Of a DNA stretch of 64,000 bases, positions 51,775-60,737 are shown one piece after another. Position 1 is the stretch's first letter; each line of letters starts with the position of its first letter. The translations under genes were made by a program, and so were the position numbers. Source of the stretch: Lacrimispora saccharolytica (lineage in GTDB: Bacteria > Bacillota > Clostridia > Lachnospirales > Lachnospiraceae); the NCBI GenBank assembly GCA_021531795.1, contig JADYUL010000002.1, positions 309,987 through 373,986 on the forward strand. The letters run 5' to 3'. Under the pieces are notes generated by a model, which saw only the letters and a program-made list of their open reading frames with translations, did no database searches and was not told the DNA's origin.

Positions 51775-53580
51775 CAAAATTTGCCGCTTTACAAACTCAA
51801 GTTCATCCTCCTCAAGGTAGTCCTTTAGCTTATCGTACACTGCCTGCTGATAGTTCCTCAACATATCAAGTTCATCCGCATTAAGCAGGGAAATATCCAC
51901 AAGCTCCATATCGATAGGAACATAAGTTAAGTTCTCAAAGCATAGGAATTCACCATCCTCATTGCTCAGATATTCCCTGACAAGCAGTGTATTCTCTGTC
52001 CTTATTCCGTACTTATTCTCCACATATACGCCGGGCTCGTCGGTAATTAACATTCCGCTTTCAAGCTCCGCTTCCTTATTCTTCTTATCAGGTGTCCACC
52101 TAATCGCCTGCGGCCCCTCATGTACATTAAGAAAGCAGCCTACGCCGTGTCCGGTTCCGCATTTATAATCAATTCCATGTTGCCACAGCGGTCCCCTGGC
52201 AAGAATATCAAGATTCCTGCCCGTACAGCCCTTGAGCCACCTGGCATTCATCAGTGCCAGAAATCCCTTAAGCACTCTGGTAAAGGCGGTTTTTTCTTCG
52301 CTACTTACATCTCCCATTGCAACTGTTCTTGTAACATCTGTAGTGGCACCCGGGTATTGACCTCCGCAATCTGTTAGCAACATTCCACGTGGCATAACCT
52401 GTACACTTTGCTTCTCATCACAGGAATAATGCATCATCGCGGCATTGCTTCCGTAGGCGACAATTGTATCAAAGGACACATCCATACATCCGTCCTGCCC
52501 TAACCTCAGTTCATCGCATTTTTGCATGCATTCAAACTCTGTAAGCGTATGTTCGCCTGCGCTTAGCGCGCGAGCCTGCTCCTTAAGCCAGAATAAGTAC
52601 TTCGTCATTGCAACCGAATCCCTTAGGAAATATTCCCTTATCCACTTTATCTCAGTCTCGTTCTTTACCGCACGTCTGCGCTCTACAGGCGACGGGGCAA
52701 AGTGCACCAAAGCTCCCGCCTTGAGTATTGCCCTGTAGGCATTGACTGACACATTCCTGTCATCTATAAGCACTCTTCCACTGTACGGATAATCCGTAAG
52801 GAATACATAGACATCCTCATAATCACAGATGATAACGCCGTAATTTGCAAGATAAGCTCTCACCGCCTCGCTTACAGCCTCTTCCTTCAGGAAAATATAT
52901 GCATAATCCATGTCAACGAAGGCAAAGCTGAGTGCAAGCGGACAATGCTTAATATCACTTCCGCGCAGATTGTACAGCCACATTATATCCTCAAGCTTAT
53001 TCAGAAAAATCGCGTGGCACTTATTATCCTTAAGGTCCTCACGAATACATTTTAGCTTCTCTTCAAGGTTCATACCTGTAAAGGCAATATCAATAAGCTT
53101 CACTCTTTCAGCCGGTGCAGATGGACGTCTTCCGGATTCTGTAAACAGGTCACCCGCAAGGTCTGTGTCGGTAATAACTTCGAGCCCGTCCGCACAGTTA
53201 CTCCTAATATCTTCAAACTGTGATACAGTTATCAGATTGCCGTTAAATCCTATGTTTTGAATCTTTCCGTCAGAATACAGCTTCGACACATATTCCCATA
53301 TACCCGGGCAGCCTTCCGTATTCATCTTCATCATCTCTATTCCGGAGCCCTCAAGTTCTCTCATTGCCTGGATGAAATATCTTCCGTCCGTCCAGAGTTT
53401 AGCTTCCGTACCGGTTACAAGCAGCACTCCGTTGCTTCCGGTGAAGCCGGATATATATTCCCTTACTTTATCATAATCCGAAACATATTCGGAATTGTGA
53501 CAGTCACCGGTTGGAATGATATAGCAGTCTATTCCGGCATTCCTCATACTAACCTGTAATTTTTCAACTTCTTTTTTCAT
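51772..53580 (-). CDS. Aminopeptidase P-family Xaa-Pro peptidase (M24B, long form)
   Basis: An approximately 602-aa metallopeptidase that removes an N-terminal residue preceding proline. Two creatinase-N domains (1-150 and ~155-310) precede the pita-bread M24 domain: metal ligands Asp in DCGGQYPGATTDVTRTVAMG (two Asp), His in GTGHGVGCFLNVHEGP, Glu in ITDEPGVY and Glu in YGIRTENTLL. A C-terminal extension (M24_C) follows, as in eukaryote-like long forms. ATG 53580 (MKKEVEK) is preferred since the longer ORF begins inside the upstream terminator. Confidence 0.93.
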   Translation of the reverse strand: MKKEVEKLQVSMRNAGIDCYIIPTGDCHNSEYVSDYDKVREYISGFTGSNGVLLVTGTEAKLWTDGRYFIQAMRELEGSGIEMMKMNTEGCPGIWEYVSKLYSDGKIQNIGFNGNLITVSQFEDIRSNCADGLEVITDTDLAGDLFTESGRRPSAPAERVKLIDIAFTGMNLEEKLKCIREDLKDNKCHAIFLNKLEDIMWLYNLRGSDIKHCPLALSFAFVDMDYAYIFLKEEAVSEAVRAYLANYGVIICDYEDVYVFLTDYPYSGRVLIDDRNVSVNAYRAILKAGALVHFAPSPVERRRAVKNETEIKWIREYFLRDSVAMTKYLFWLKEQARALSAGEHTLTEFECMQKCDELRLGQDGCMDVSFDTIVAYGSNAAMMHYSCDEKQSVQVMPRGMLLTDCGGQYPGATTDVTRTVAMGDVSSEEKTAFTRVLKGFLALMNARWLKGCTGRNLDILARGPLWQHGIDYKCGTGHGVGCFLNVHEGPQAIRWTPDKKNKEAELESGMLITDEPGVYVENKYGIRTENTLLVREYLSNEDGEFLCFENLTYVPIDMELVDISLLNADELDMLRNYQQAVYDKLKDYLEEDELEFVKRQIL

Positions 53581-53604
53581 TTTTTTCAATCTCTTTATCA
53601 AAAT

Positions 53605-53636
53605 AAAAGGGCTCATCAGTTATGATGAACCCTTTT
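53605..53636 (-). terminator. Rho-independent terminator after thrC
   Basis: A 14-bp stem (53605-53618 with 53623-53636) with one G-U pair, a 4-nt loop, and TTTTATTTT on the minus strand, directly after the threonine synthase stop at 53641. Confidence 0.92.
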
Positions 53637-53640
53637 GCTT

Positions 53641-55128
53641 CTACTTAAGAAAGGCAAGAACCGCAGCCTTCATATCATCAACCTCAACAACATCACTGTG
53701 AAGTACGGCTGCATCTCTGATTTCCTCTACAGCCCTGGGTACATCCACATTGGCAAGCTTTGATAAGCTGTCGCACATAGCGAAGTCATCATCGCTTACT
53801 CCTGCCGGGTTAATAGCCTTCATAACATTACCGACAAACTTGAACGGACTTGCCGTTGAAGCAATGATTGTCTTAGTATCGTCTCCGGTGGTCTTCTTAT
53901 ATTCATCATATACCCTGCTTGCTACCGCAGTATGGGTATCAATTACATATCCGGTATCCTTATAGAGCTTTCCGATCTGCTCTAAGGTCTCCTCCTGTGT
54001 GGCAAAGCCGCCATAGAAGTTCTTCAGTCCTTCCTTCATGGAATCGGTTATCTCATATCGGCCTTCTGTAACGAGTTCGTGCATGAATTCCTTATTCTTC
54101 TCATCATCATCACCTGCCAGCATGTAGATTAATCTCTCAAGGTTACTTGAGATAAGAATATCCATAGAAGGTGAATTGGTCAGGGCAAAATCCCTGTTCT
54201 TATCGTATGTGCCTGTCTTAAAGAAATCATAAAGAACCTTGTTCTCGTTGGAAGCACAGATGAATTTATTAACCGGAAGACCCATCTTGGAACCTATGTA
54301 GGCTGCAAGAATATTACCAAAGTTGCCGGTAGGCACTACAATATTAATCTTCTCTCCGAGGGCGATTTTCCCCTCTGATAAAAGCTTAGCATAAGAGAAT
54401 ACGTAATAGCATATCTGAGGAACCAGTCGTCCGATGTTGATGCTGTTGGCTGAAGAGAACTGGAAGCCCTTATTTGACAGGTCGTCTCTAAGTTTGGCAT
54501 CGCCAAAAAGTTTCTTCACACCTGTCTGGGCATCATCGAAGTTACCCTTAATGCCGATGACCTTGGTGTTGGCACCCTTCTGGGTCACCATCTGCTTCTC
54601 CTGGATGAAGCTTACACCTCCCTTGGGGTAGAATACGATTATTTTTGTACCGGGAACCGAATCAAAGCCTGCAAGAGCTGCCTTGCCGGTATCTCCTGAG
54701 GTTGCTGTAAGAATTACAATCTCCTTGTCAATATTATTCTTCTTAGCCGCTGTGGTCATAAGATGAGGCAGGATTGACAGAGCCATATCCTTGAAGGCTA
54801 TTGTTGCTCCATGGAAAAGTTCAACATAGTATGCACCGTCAGCAAAGGTGAGCGGCACAATATCCTCTGTGTCAAACTTGTCATCATATGCATTATTTAT
54901 ACAGTTCTTTAGCTCCTCCTCTGTGTAATCCGTAAGGAAAAGCTTCATCACTTCATATGCTACCTCTCGGTAATTCATCTTGGACAGTTCTTCAAAGCTT
55001 ACATCAAGAGTGGGGATTTCTGTTGGCAGGAACAATCCGCCATCATCCGACAGGCCCTTAAGGATCGCTTCACTGGCCTTCACTCTAAGTTTGCTGTTTC
55101 TCGTGCTTTTATACAATATTTCCTTCAT
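53641..55128 (-). CDS. thrC: Threonine synthase
   Basis: PLP enzyme that converts O-phosphohomoserine to threonine. It is 495 aa from ATG 55128 (MKEILYKSTRNSKLRVKASE), the fungal/clostridial long class. PLP Lys113 lies in HGATIAFKDMALSIL; TSGDTGKAALAGF and VPTGNFGNILAAY bind the cofactor phosphate. AAGGAG is 6 nt before the ATG. A strong promoter (TTGTCG-17-TATAAT) precedes it and a strong terminator follows, so it is monocistronic. Confidence 0.97.
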   Translation of the reverse strand: MKEILYKSTRNSKLRVKASEAILKGLSDDGGLFLPTEIPTLDVSFEELSKMNYREVAYEVMKLFLTDYTEEELKNCINNAYDDKFDTEDIVPLTFADGAYYVELFHGATIAFKDMALSILPHLMTTAAKKNNIDKEIVILTATSGDTGKAALAGFDSVPGTKIIVFYPKGGVSFIQEKQMVTQKGANTKVIGIKGNFDDAQTGVKKLFGDAKLRDDLSNKGFQFSSANSINIGRLVPQICYYVFSYAKLLSEGKIALGEKINIVVPTGNFGNILAAYIGSKMGLPVNKFICASNENKVLYDFFKTGTYDKNRDFALTNSPSMDILISSNLERLIYMLAGDDDEKNKEFMHELVTEGRYEITDSMKEGLKNFYGGFATQEETLEQIGKLYKDTGYVIDTHTAVASRVYDEYKKTTGDDTKTIIASTASPFKFVGNVMKAINPAGVSDDDFAMCDSLSKLANVDVPRAVEEIRDAAVLHSDVVEVDDMKAAVLAFLK

Positions 55129-55153
55129 AATATGCTCCTTTTCTGACATAGGA

Positions 55154-55182
55154 ATTATAACAGACTTTAGATATTGCGACAA
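55154..55182 (-). promoter_or_regulatory. thrC promoter
   Basis: Minus strand TTGTCG (55182-55177), 17-bp spacer, extended -10 TGT-TATAAT (hexamer 55159-55154). The -35 overlaps the candidate -35 of the divergent AP2 gene. Confidence 0.75.
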
Positions 55183-55203
55183 TAATAATTTCTATACTAT
55201 ACT
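55174..55203 (+). promoter_or_regulatory. Promoter of the AP2-domain gene (predicted leaderless)
   Basis: TTGCGA (55174-55179), 18-bp spacer, TATACT (55198-55203). The ATG at 55210 is 6 nt after the -10, and no ribosome-binding site is present. Divergent from, and overlapping, the thrC promoter. Confidence 0.55.
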
Positions 55204-55209
55204 AATCCT

Positions 55210-56028
55210 ATGGGTAGTAACACGAAACAGACTAAAACTTCATATCCGGGCGTATACAGGGCAAAGCGTCAGGACAACACCGAGTACTTCCGAGCCTCCT
55301 TCTATTATCGCAATAAGCATATCTCGCTTGGAAGCTTCGACAATCCGGACGATGCGCATCGGGCTTATCTTAGTGCCACCCTGCTTGTCGCAACCGACGT
55401 AATAGGCATTAATGAATACACAGGCAGGGAGATTCTGCCCTTTGAGAAGTGGGTTGTGATCGTTAACTTCAGGGATAACGGTATATACTTCCCAAATCCA
55501 ATATACATCCGAAAGAAATATTTCTCATATTATTTAAGTCCCATAATCGAGCTTAAGTTTTCCATAGATGATCTGTTTTATTATGCCTCTCATAAGATAA
55601 TGAAGAGAGGCAATCATCTTTTTGTTGCCGACTATGGTATGCAATTGTCCTTAGTTTCAAGATACGGTATCAAGCCGTATTCTGTCATTGACAGGGACTA
55701 TAAGCACATTAACGGCGACAATTATGATTACCGATACGAGAATATCGTTGTTATGAACAATTATCACGGTGTGAGCTATACCACACATTACGGCAAGCCT
55801 GTGTACAAGACTGTAATTCATGTTGTAAGTAATTACGTAGTCGGCTACTATCCCACTGCATTGGATGCAGCAATTGCATACAACAAAGCCATTGACATCT
55901 TAACTGCCAATGGCTTTGATAAGGCATTTATGACCAATTATATCGACTCCATTCCCGCATCAATGTATGCGGAAATCTATTCTCGGGTGAGTATCTCTGA
56001 CAGGATTACTGCGCTGCGTAATCAATGA
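55210..56028 (+). CDS. AP2-HNH-AP2 protein (domesticated homing-endonuclease-like)
   Basis: A 272-aa protein. Residues ~12-56 form an AP2 DNA-binding domain (YPGVYRAKRQ, YFRASFYYRN, ISLGSFDNPDDAHRAYL). Residues ~155-185 resemble an HNH nuclease (YKHINGDNYDYRYENI), and residues ~188-232 form a second AP2 domain (YHGVSYTTHYGK, VVGYYPTALDAAIAY). The HNH keeps H-x-N-G-D-x-x-D-x-x-x-x-N but the preceding His position is Tyr, so nuclease activity is doubtful; a transcription-factor role is possible. The 3' end overlaps the convergent GH25 gene by 23 bp. Confidence 0.78.
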   Translation: MGSNTKQTKTSYPGVYRAKRQDNTEYFRASFYYRNKHISLGSFDNPDDAHRAYLSATLLVATDVIGINEYTGREILPFEKWVVIVNFRDNGIYFPNPIYIRKKYFSYYLSPIIELKFSIDDLFYYASHKIMKRGNHLFVADYGMQLSLVSRYGIKPYSVIDRDYKHINGDNYDYRYENIVVMNNYHGVSYTTHYGKPVYKTVIHVVSNYVVGYYPTALDAAIAYNKAIDILTANGFDKAFMTNYIDSIPASMYAEIYSRVSISDRITALRNQ

Positions 56029-57124
56029 AGCAGATATCCATGTTGACCTCACCGTTTATTCCCTTTACCGCACCCTGCTTACTGTACTGCCACATCACGT
56101 ACTGATACGGATAATCAGGCATCTCATCATCATCAGACAGCCATACTGACACAGACGGCAGATTGGTTAAGTCTATCTTCTTACACAACCATTCCTCGTT
56201 GCCATAGCATATGGTCTTATATCCTGCAGCTGCCATTGTATTTATAAAAGTAGCCGTGATTAAGCTTCTCTCCTCCTTAGTGAGGTTCTGGATTCTGCAG
56301 GTATCATTCGGTACCAGTTCCATATCAAAAGCTACCGGGTATTCCAGTATCCGTCCGTTCAAGGCCTGAATAACAACGTTGGCCTCCTCTGCAGCCTCCT
56401 GTATACTTACAGCCTGTGATGAAAAATACACACCGACATCAAGTCCGGCTTCCTTAGCTGCAGTAATATTCTTCTCGAAATATTCATCAAGTGTCAGCTT
56501 TCCCGTCTGATATCCTCTGGAACCCACCTTGATCATGACAAAATCAATCCCGTCAGCCTTCACAAGTTTAAAATCTATATCTGCCTGATATCTTGAAACA
56601 TCAATCCCGATAAAGGAGGTCTTGTTACCATCCATCTCGTACTTAAGCCTTCCGTCATTGTTGACAAGCTTTGTGAAGTCATAGGTATTCTTTGCTCTTT
56701 TCTCATTGATGGTCAGCCACTCATCGCTTCCGTCAGACAGTTCTATCTTGAAGTGCTTACCGTCTGCGTAGCGTTCTTCATCAGATAATGGGGACAGAGT
56801 CGGTATTGCCGTAACCGATGGAGAAATATCATCAAAGATTTCCTCATCCTCTTCCTCTTCGGGATACATATCCCAAATATCCAGATCGTCCGCAGTAAGC
56901 TTGTCTGAAGAATCTCTATCCGAATCAGTATCCCGGAGTGAATCTGTAACAGAAGCTACCGGTGTCGGTATGTTGCTGCTTTTTTTGCTTCCGCCACCAG
57001 TATCTCTGTTAATGTATATTACAACACCAAGGACTCCAAGAATAAAAAGAGAAACAACTATGGCCATTGCAAGAATGGGAAGCCCGCTTCCGGGGCTGTT
57101 ATCATAATCATCATCTAATCTCAT
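56006..57124 (-). CDS. Membrane-anchored GH25 lysozyme
   Basis: The 372-aa muramidase-type peptidoglycan hydrolase has one TM helix near the N-terminus (about 15-40, LPILAMAIVVSLFILGVLGV), a Ser/Asp/Pro-rich linker, and a GH25 domain (~165-370): FIGIDVSRYQ (first Asp), VMIKVGSRGYQTG, GVYFSSQAV, AFDMELVP (catalytic Asp/Glu) and MWQYSKQGAVKGINGEVNMD. The ATG overlaps the rnfB stop (ATGA), placing it as the last gene of the rnf operon. Confidence 0.92.
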   Translation of the reverse strand: MRLDDDYDNSPGSGLPILAMAIVVSLFILGVLGVVIYINRDTGGGSKKSSNIPTPVASVTDSLRDTDSDRDSSDKLTADDLDIWDMYPEEEEDEEIFDDISPSVTAIPTLSPLSDEERYADGKHFKIELSDGSDEWLTINEKRAKNTYDFTKLVNNDGRLKYEMDGNKTSFIGIDVSRYQADIDFKLVKADGIDFVMIKVGSRGYQTGKLTLDEYFEKNITAAKEAGLDVGVYFSSQAVSIQEAAEEANVVIQALNGRILEYPVAFDMELVPNDTCRIQNLTKEERSLITATFINTMAAAGYKTICYGNEEWLCKKIDLTNLPSVSVWLSDDDEMPDYPYQYVMWQYSKQGAVKGINGEVNMDICFIDYAAQ

Positions 57125-57912
57125 TGTATTATTGCTTTCTTGGGACACTTACTTACACAGGTACCGCAATTGGTACACTTATCATAATCAATGTGTGCCA
57201 CGAAATTCTCAACCTTAATGGCCTCTGCCGGGCAATTCTTTACACAGATACCACAACCAATGCAGGCATTATCACAGGTCTTCATTGCTATAGGTCCCGC
57301 ATCCTTAGAGAAGCATGCAACCTTAGTCTTAGCAGTTGCGGGTATAAGCTCGATCAATCCCTTAGGGCAGGCTTCTATACATTTACCACATGCCTTGCAT
57401 GCATTCTCGTCTACCTTAGCTATTCCGTTAATGATATGTATTGCATCGAAGGGGCAGGCCTTAACACAGTTACCGTATCCCAGACAGCCGTGGTTACAGC
57501 TCTTAGGACCTCCACCCGGAACAAAGGGCATCATACCGCAGTCCTTATTGCCGAAATAATCATAATCCCTGTGACCCTTGTCACAGTCTCCCTGACATCT
57601 GACAAAAGCAACCATCTTTTTGCTTTGTCCTGCTTCAACTCCCATAATTTCGGCGATCGCATTACCTACCGCCTCTCCGCCAACGGGACAGGCATTAACT
57701 TTAGCTTCTCCCTTGGCAATGGCTGCAGCCAGACCTGAACAGCCTGCATATCCGCAACCACCACAGTTATTACCCGGGAGAGCGGCAAGAACCGCTTCCT
57801 CTCTGGGGTCTGTCTCAACCTTGAATTTAATACCGGCCACGCCTAAGAATACGCCTACAAACAGTCCTACAAGACCTATCAGCAGGGTAGCCATTATAAT
57901 TCCCTGAACCAT
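57121..57912 (-). CDS. rnfB: Rnf complex subunit RnfB (iron-sulfur ferredoxin-like)
   Basis: Electron-entry subunit that takes electrons from reduced ferredoxin. From ATG 57912 it is 263 aa: one N-terminal helix, the Fe4 domain (NNCGGCGYAGCSGLAAA ... NACPVGG), then several 4Fe-4S motifs (GYGNCVKACP, CKACGKCIEACP, CIGCGICVKNCP, CTNCGTCVSKCP). Longer ORF to 57945 begins with TTG; AGGAG before 57912 decides the start. Last core gene of rnfCDGEAB. Confidence 0.96.
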   Translation of the reverse strand: MVQGIIMATLLIGLVGLFVGVFLGVAGIKFKVETDPREEAVLAALPGNNCGGCGYAGCSGLAAAIAKGEAKVNACPVGGEAVGNAIAEIMGVEAGQSKKMVAFVRCQGDCDKGHRDYDYFGNKDCGMMPFVPGGGPKSCNHGCLGYGNCVKACPFDAIHIINGIAKVDENACKACGKCIEACPKGLIELIPATAKTKVACFSKDAGPIAMKTCDNACIGCGICVKNCPAEAIKVENFVAHIDYDKCTNCGTCVSKCPKKAIIQ

Positions 57913-57920
57913 AATATCTC

Positions 57921-58505
57921 CTAAATCAATCCACTGAATCCACAAAATGCAATGGCCATAAGCCCTGCAGTAATAAGAACGATTGGCATTCCCTTGAGTA
58001 CCTCGGGTACATCATTGTACTCAAGTTTCTCTCTTATGCTTGCAAGCAGTACGATTGAAATCGTAAAACCGAGCGCTGTCGCAAAGCCGTTAACCACACT
58101 GTAGAGAATTCCATATCCCTTGGTTACATTAGTAAGTGCAACTCCGAGAACCGCACAGTTTGTTGTTATAAGAGGAAGATACACACCGAGGGACTGATAT
58201 AGCCCCTTCATATATCTCTTTAAGAACATCTCAACAAACTGAACCAGAGCAGCTATTACAAGAATAAATACAATAGTCTGAAGATATTCAAGGTTCGTAG
58301 GAACCAGAATAAACTTATAGATACAGGCTGCCACAAATGAAGCTATTGTTATTACAAAAATAACCGCACTTCCCATACCCAGAGCCGTATCCACCTTCTT
58401 GGATACTCCAAGGAAGGGACATAGTCCCAGGAACTGGCTTAGTACAACATTGCTCACAAGTGAGGAAGCCACAAGTATTAATAATAAATCCTTTACTGTT
58501 TCCAT
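57921..58505 (-). CDS. rnfA: Rnf complex subunit RnfA
   Basis: A 194-aa integral membrane subunit with six helices and the NVVLSQFLGLCPFLGVSKK and TNCAVLGVALTNV segments typical of RnfA/NqrE; the conserved Cys residues in these segments hold an intramembrane iron-sulfur centre with RnfE. GGAGG precedes the ATG. It lies 2 bp after rnfE. Confidence 0.96.
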   Translation of the reverse strand: METVKDLLLILVASSLVSNVVLSQFLGLCPFLGVSKKVDTALGMGSAVIFVITIASFVAACIYKFILVPTNLEYLQTIVFILVIAALVQFVEMFLKRYMKGLYQSLGVYLPLITTNCAVLGVALTNVTKGYGILYSVVNGFATALGFTISIVLLASIREKLEYNDVPEVLKGMPIVLITAGLMAIAFCGFSGLI

Positions 58506-58507
58506 CT

Positions 58508-59197
58508 CTATGCCTCCTCTGCCGTTCTGTCCTTGCAGCCTTCAACCCTGCACTTGGTACAGTCGCTGCCACAGCCGGACTGAATCTTACTAACATCCTT
58601 ACCCTTCTTAGCGCCCTTAATCTTGGCATAATTCTGAATTGCCGTAAGTAGTGCCAATACGAAGAAGGCTCCGGGAGCCATTTTGAATATGCCTACCGGG
58701 GTAAACCACCCTAAGTCTGCTCCGAAGGCCTGACAGCCTCCGATGAATTCTCTGAGTAATCCGATAACTGTGAGTGCTATGGTGAATCCAAGACCCATTC
58801 CGATTCCGTCAAAGAGAGATGGAATTACAGGGTTCTTATATGCATAGCTTTCGGCCCTTCCAAGAATAATACAGTTTACAACGATAAGAGGAATATATAT
58901 TCCCAGAGCCGTATAAAGGCTTGGGATATATGCCTGCAACAACAGCTGCATAATAGTAACAAAAGATGCAATTATTACAATAAATGCAGGAATTCTAATC
59001 TTATCCGGTATGACCTTTCTCAGTGCCGAAATAATGACATTACTGAGCGCCAGTACAACCGTAGTTGTAAGTCCCATTCCAAGACCGTTGATTGCCGAGG
59101 TGGTAACCGCAAGAGTCGGACACATACCAAGCATCAGAACCAGAGTCGGATTCTCCTTGACGATACCGTTATATAATCTCTCAATACATCTATTCAT
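58508..59197 (-). CDS. rnfE: Rnf complex subunit RnfE, with Cys-rich C-terminal tail
   Basis: A 229-aa membrane subunit homologous to RnfA, six helices, with LVLMLGMCPTLAV and VNCIILGRAE cores. The C-terminal 25 residues form a Cys-rich tail with CGSDCTKCRVEGC (four Cys), not part of the usual RnfE fold; it could bind a metal or be a family variant. ATG 59197 (MNRCIERLYNG) follows GGAGG by 7 nt and overlaps the rnfG stop. Confidence 0.94.
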   Translation of the reverse strand: MNRCIERLYNGIVKENPTLVLMLGMCPTLAVTTSAINGLGMGLTTTVVLALSNVIISALRKVIPDKIRIPAFIVIIASFVTIMQLLLQAYIPSLYTALGIYIPLIVVNCIILGRAESYAYKNPVIPSLFDGIGMGLGFTIALTVIGLLREFIGGCQAFGADLGWFTPVGIFKMAPGAFFVLALLTAIQNYAKIKGAKKGKDVSKIQSGCGSDCTKCRVEGCKDRTAEEA

Positions 59198-59798
59198 TGC
59201 TGCCACCTCCGATATTCTCAAAATACTTTAAGCAGCAGTTCACACCGTTCACAAATGCATTGGTGGTAATTGTTGCTCCGGAAATTGCATCAATTTCATT
59301 GTCTGAAGTCGAACCGGTCTTAGTATAAGCGAATAATGGTACCTGCTTACCGGCAAACTGAGGAATGAGCACTTTTTCCGCATTCATACCAAGACCTGCG
59401 GTCTCGTTAATCTCAAGAATCGAAACTCCGTTAACCGTTCCGTCATTTTTTATTCCGACCGTGAAGGTAATATCACCTCCGTAGCCTTCGGATGTGGTTA
59501 CATTGAACGCATATCCCAGCTTATTGCCGGCAGTATCACACGCAACAAGCACCTCATTGATGGTCTCTGACGCATATCCGTTGGAATCAAGATAGCTTCT
59601 AACCTCGTCAGCATTGAACCCATCATATGCCGTAAAGTTGTCCGCGTCATTGAATACGCTTACATACGCAGCCTTCTTGTCCTCTTCCTGTCTGGCAGCA
59701 ATGGTATCCTTGGTGAGCTCATACACACCGCCCAGAATAAAGCCGGCAACCAGCGTGATTATTACAAGGACCAGGGCGTTTCTCATACTTTCCTTCAT
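59190..59798 (-). CDS. rnfG: Rnf complex subunit RnfG (FMN-binding)
   Basis: The 202-aa subunit has one N-terminal membrane anchor (about 7-28) and an extracellular FMN-binding domain. FMN attaches covalently to the Thr of SGATITT in DAISGATITTNAFVNGVN. It takes part in electron transfer from RnfB/D to RnfC and NAD+. It overlaps the rnfD stop by 4 bp (ATGA). Confidence 0.95.
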   Translation of the reverse strand: MKESMRNALVLVIITLVAGFILGGVYELTKDTIAARQEEDKKAAYVSVFNDADNFTAYDGFNADEVRSYLDSNGYASETINEVLVACDTAGNKLGYAFNVTTSEGYGGDITFTVGIKNDGTVNGVSILEINETAGLGMNAEKVLIPQFAGKQVPLFAYTKTGSTSDNEIDAISGATITTNAFVNGVNCCLKYFENIGGGSNE

Positions 59799-60727
59799 CG
59801 TCTCTCACCACCCTTTCCAAAAGGCTTGGGAGAAGAATATCTTGTGATTAACGGCACAAGAAGATTGCCGATAATAATCGCATAGCTTACTCCCTCAGCA
59901 GATGCCCCGAATACTCTGAATATACCGGTTAAGATTCCCAGAATAATACCAAAAATAACCTGTCCTGCCCTGGTAACCGGACGTGTAACATAATCCGTTG
60001 CCATGAAGAAGGCACCGAGCATAAGTCCGCCACCGGCAAGATGAGCCGACAGATAATATGGGTCGAAACCGTGTCCGCCAAAGAGACCGATAAAGATTAC
60101 AAAGGTCAGGATGTACGAACCCGGTATCTTAATATCAATTATTCCGATAAGCATCAGAAGCACCGCACCGAGAACAATTGCGACCATACTTGTCTCTCCA
60201 ATTGTACCTGCGGTTTTACCGATTATCATGTTGTATACATTGACGCTCTCTCCTGCCTTAAGAGAAGCAAGAGGAGTCGCACCCGAATATACATCACAGG
60301 TAAAATCAGTCATCAGACTTGGGAAGGATATCAACAGGAAGCATCTGGCAGCAAGTGCCGGATTCATAAAGTTCTGTCCCAATCCTCCGAACATCATCTT
60401 AACTACCATTATGGCAAAAGCACCGCCCACAATTCCAATCCAAAGCGGAGCCGATACCGGCAGATTGAGTGCCAGGAGAAGCCCCGTAACCACTGCAGAC
60501 ATATCTCCTACAGTAATCTTCTTCTTTACAATAAGTTCAAATACCAGCTCCGAAATAACACACGAAGCAATGGTAATCAGCACATGAAACAGTGCTCTTA
60601 TTCCAAAATTATAGATACCAAATCCTGTAGCAGGAAGCAACGCAATCACAACCATGAGCATTATCTTATCCGTGCTGACCTTGGATCTGATATGTGGATT
60701 AGAGGATACCCTCATCATATCACTCAT
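59795..60727 (-). CDS. rnfD: Rnf complex subunit RnfD
   Basis: A 310-aa membrane subunit with about ten helices, homologous to NqrB. FMN is bound covalently at the Thr of SGATPLAS (in VYSGATPLAS). It is part of the ion-translocating core, coupling electron flow to Na+ or H+ export. AGGAGG lies upstream of ATG 60727. It ends in the rnfG start. Confidence 0.95.
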   Translation of the reverse strand: MSDMMRVSSNPHIRSKVSTDKIMLMVVIALLPATGFGIYNFGIRALFHVLITIASCVISELVFELIVKKKITVGDMSAVVTGLLLALNLPVSAPLWIGIVGGAFAIMVVKMMFGGLGQNFMNPALAARCFLLISFPSLMTDFTCDVYSGATPLASLKAGESVNVYNMIIGKTAGTIGETSMVAIVLGAVLLMLIGIIDIKIPGSYILTFVIFIGLFGGHGFDPYYLSAHLAGGGLMLGAFFMATDYVTRPVTRAGQVIFGIILGILTGIFRVFGASAEGVSYAIIIGNLLVPLITRYSSPKPFGKGGERR

Positions 60728-60737
60728 GTTCTACCTC

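Noticed and set aside
57067..57738. 223-aa and overlapping 122-aa plus-strand ORFs, Cys/Thr-rich
   Set aside because: Antisense to rnfB; the Cys/Ala pattern mirrors the iron-sulfur Cys codons.
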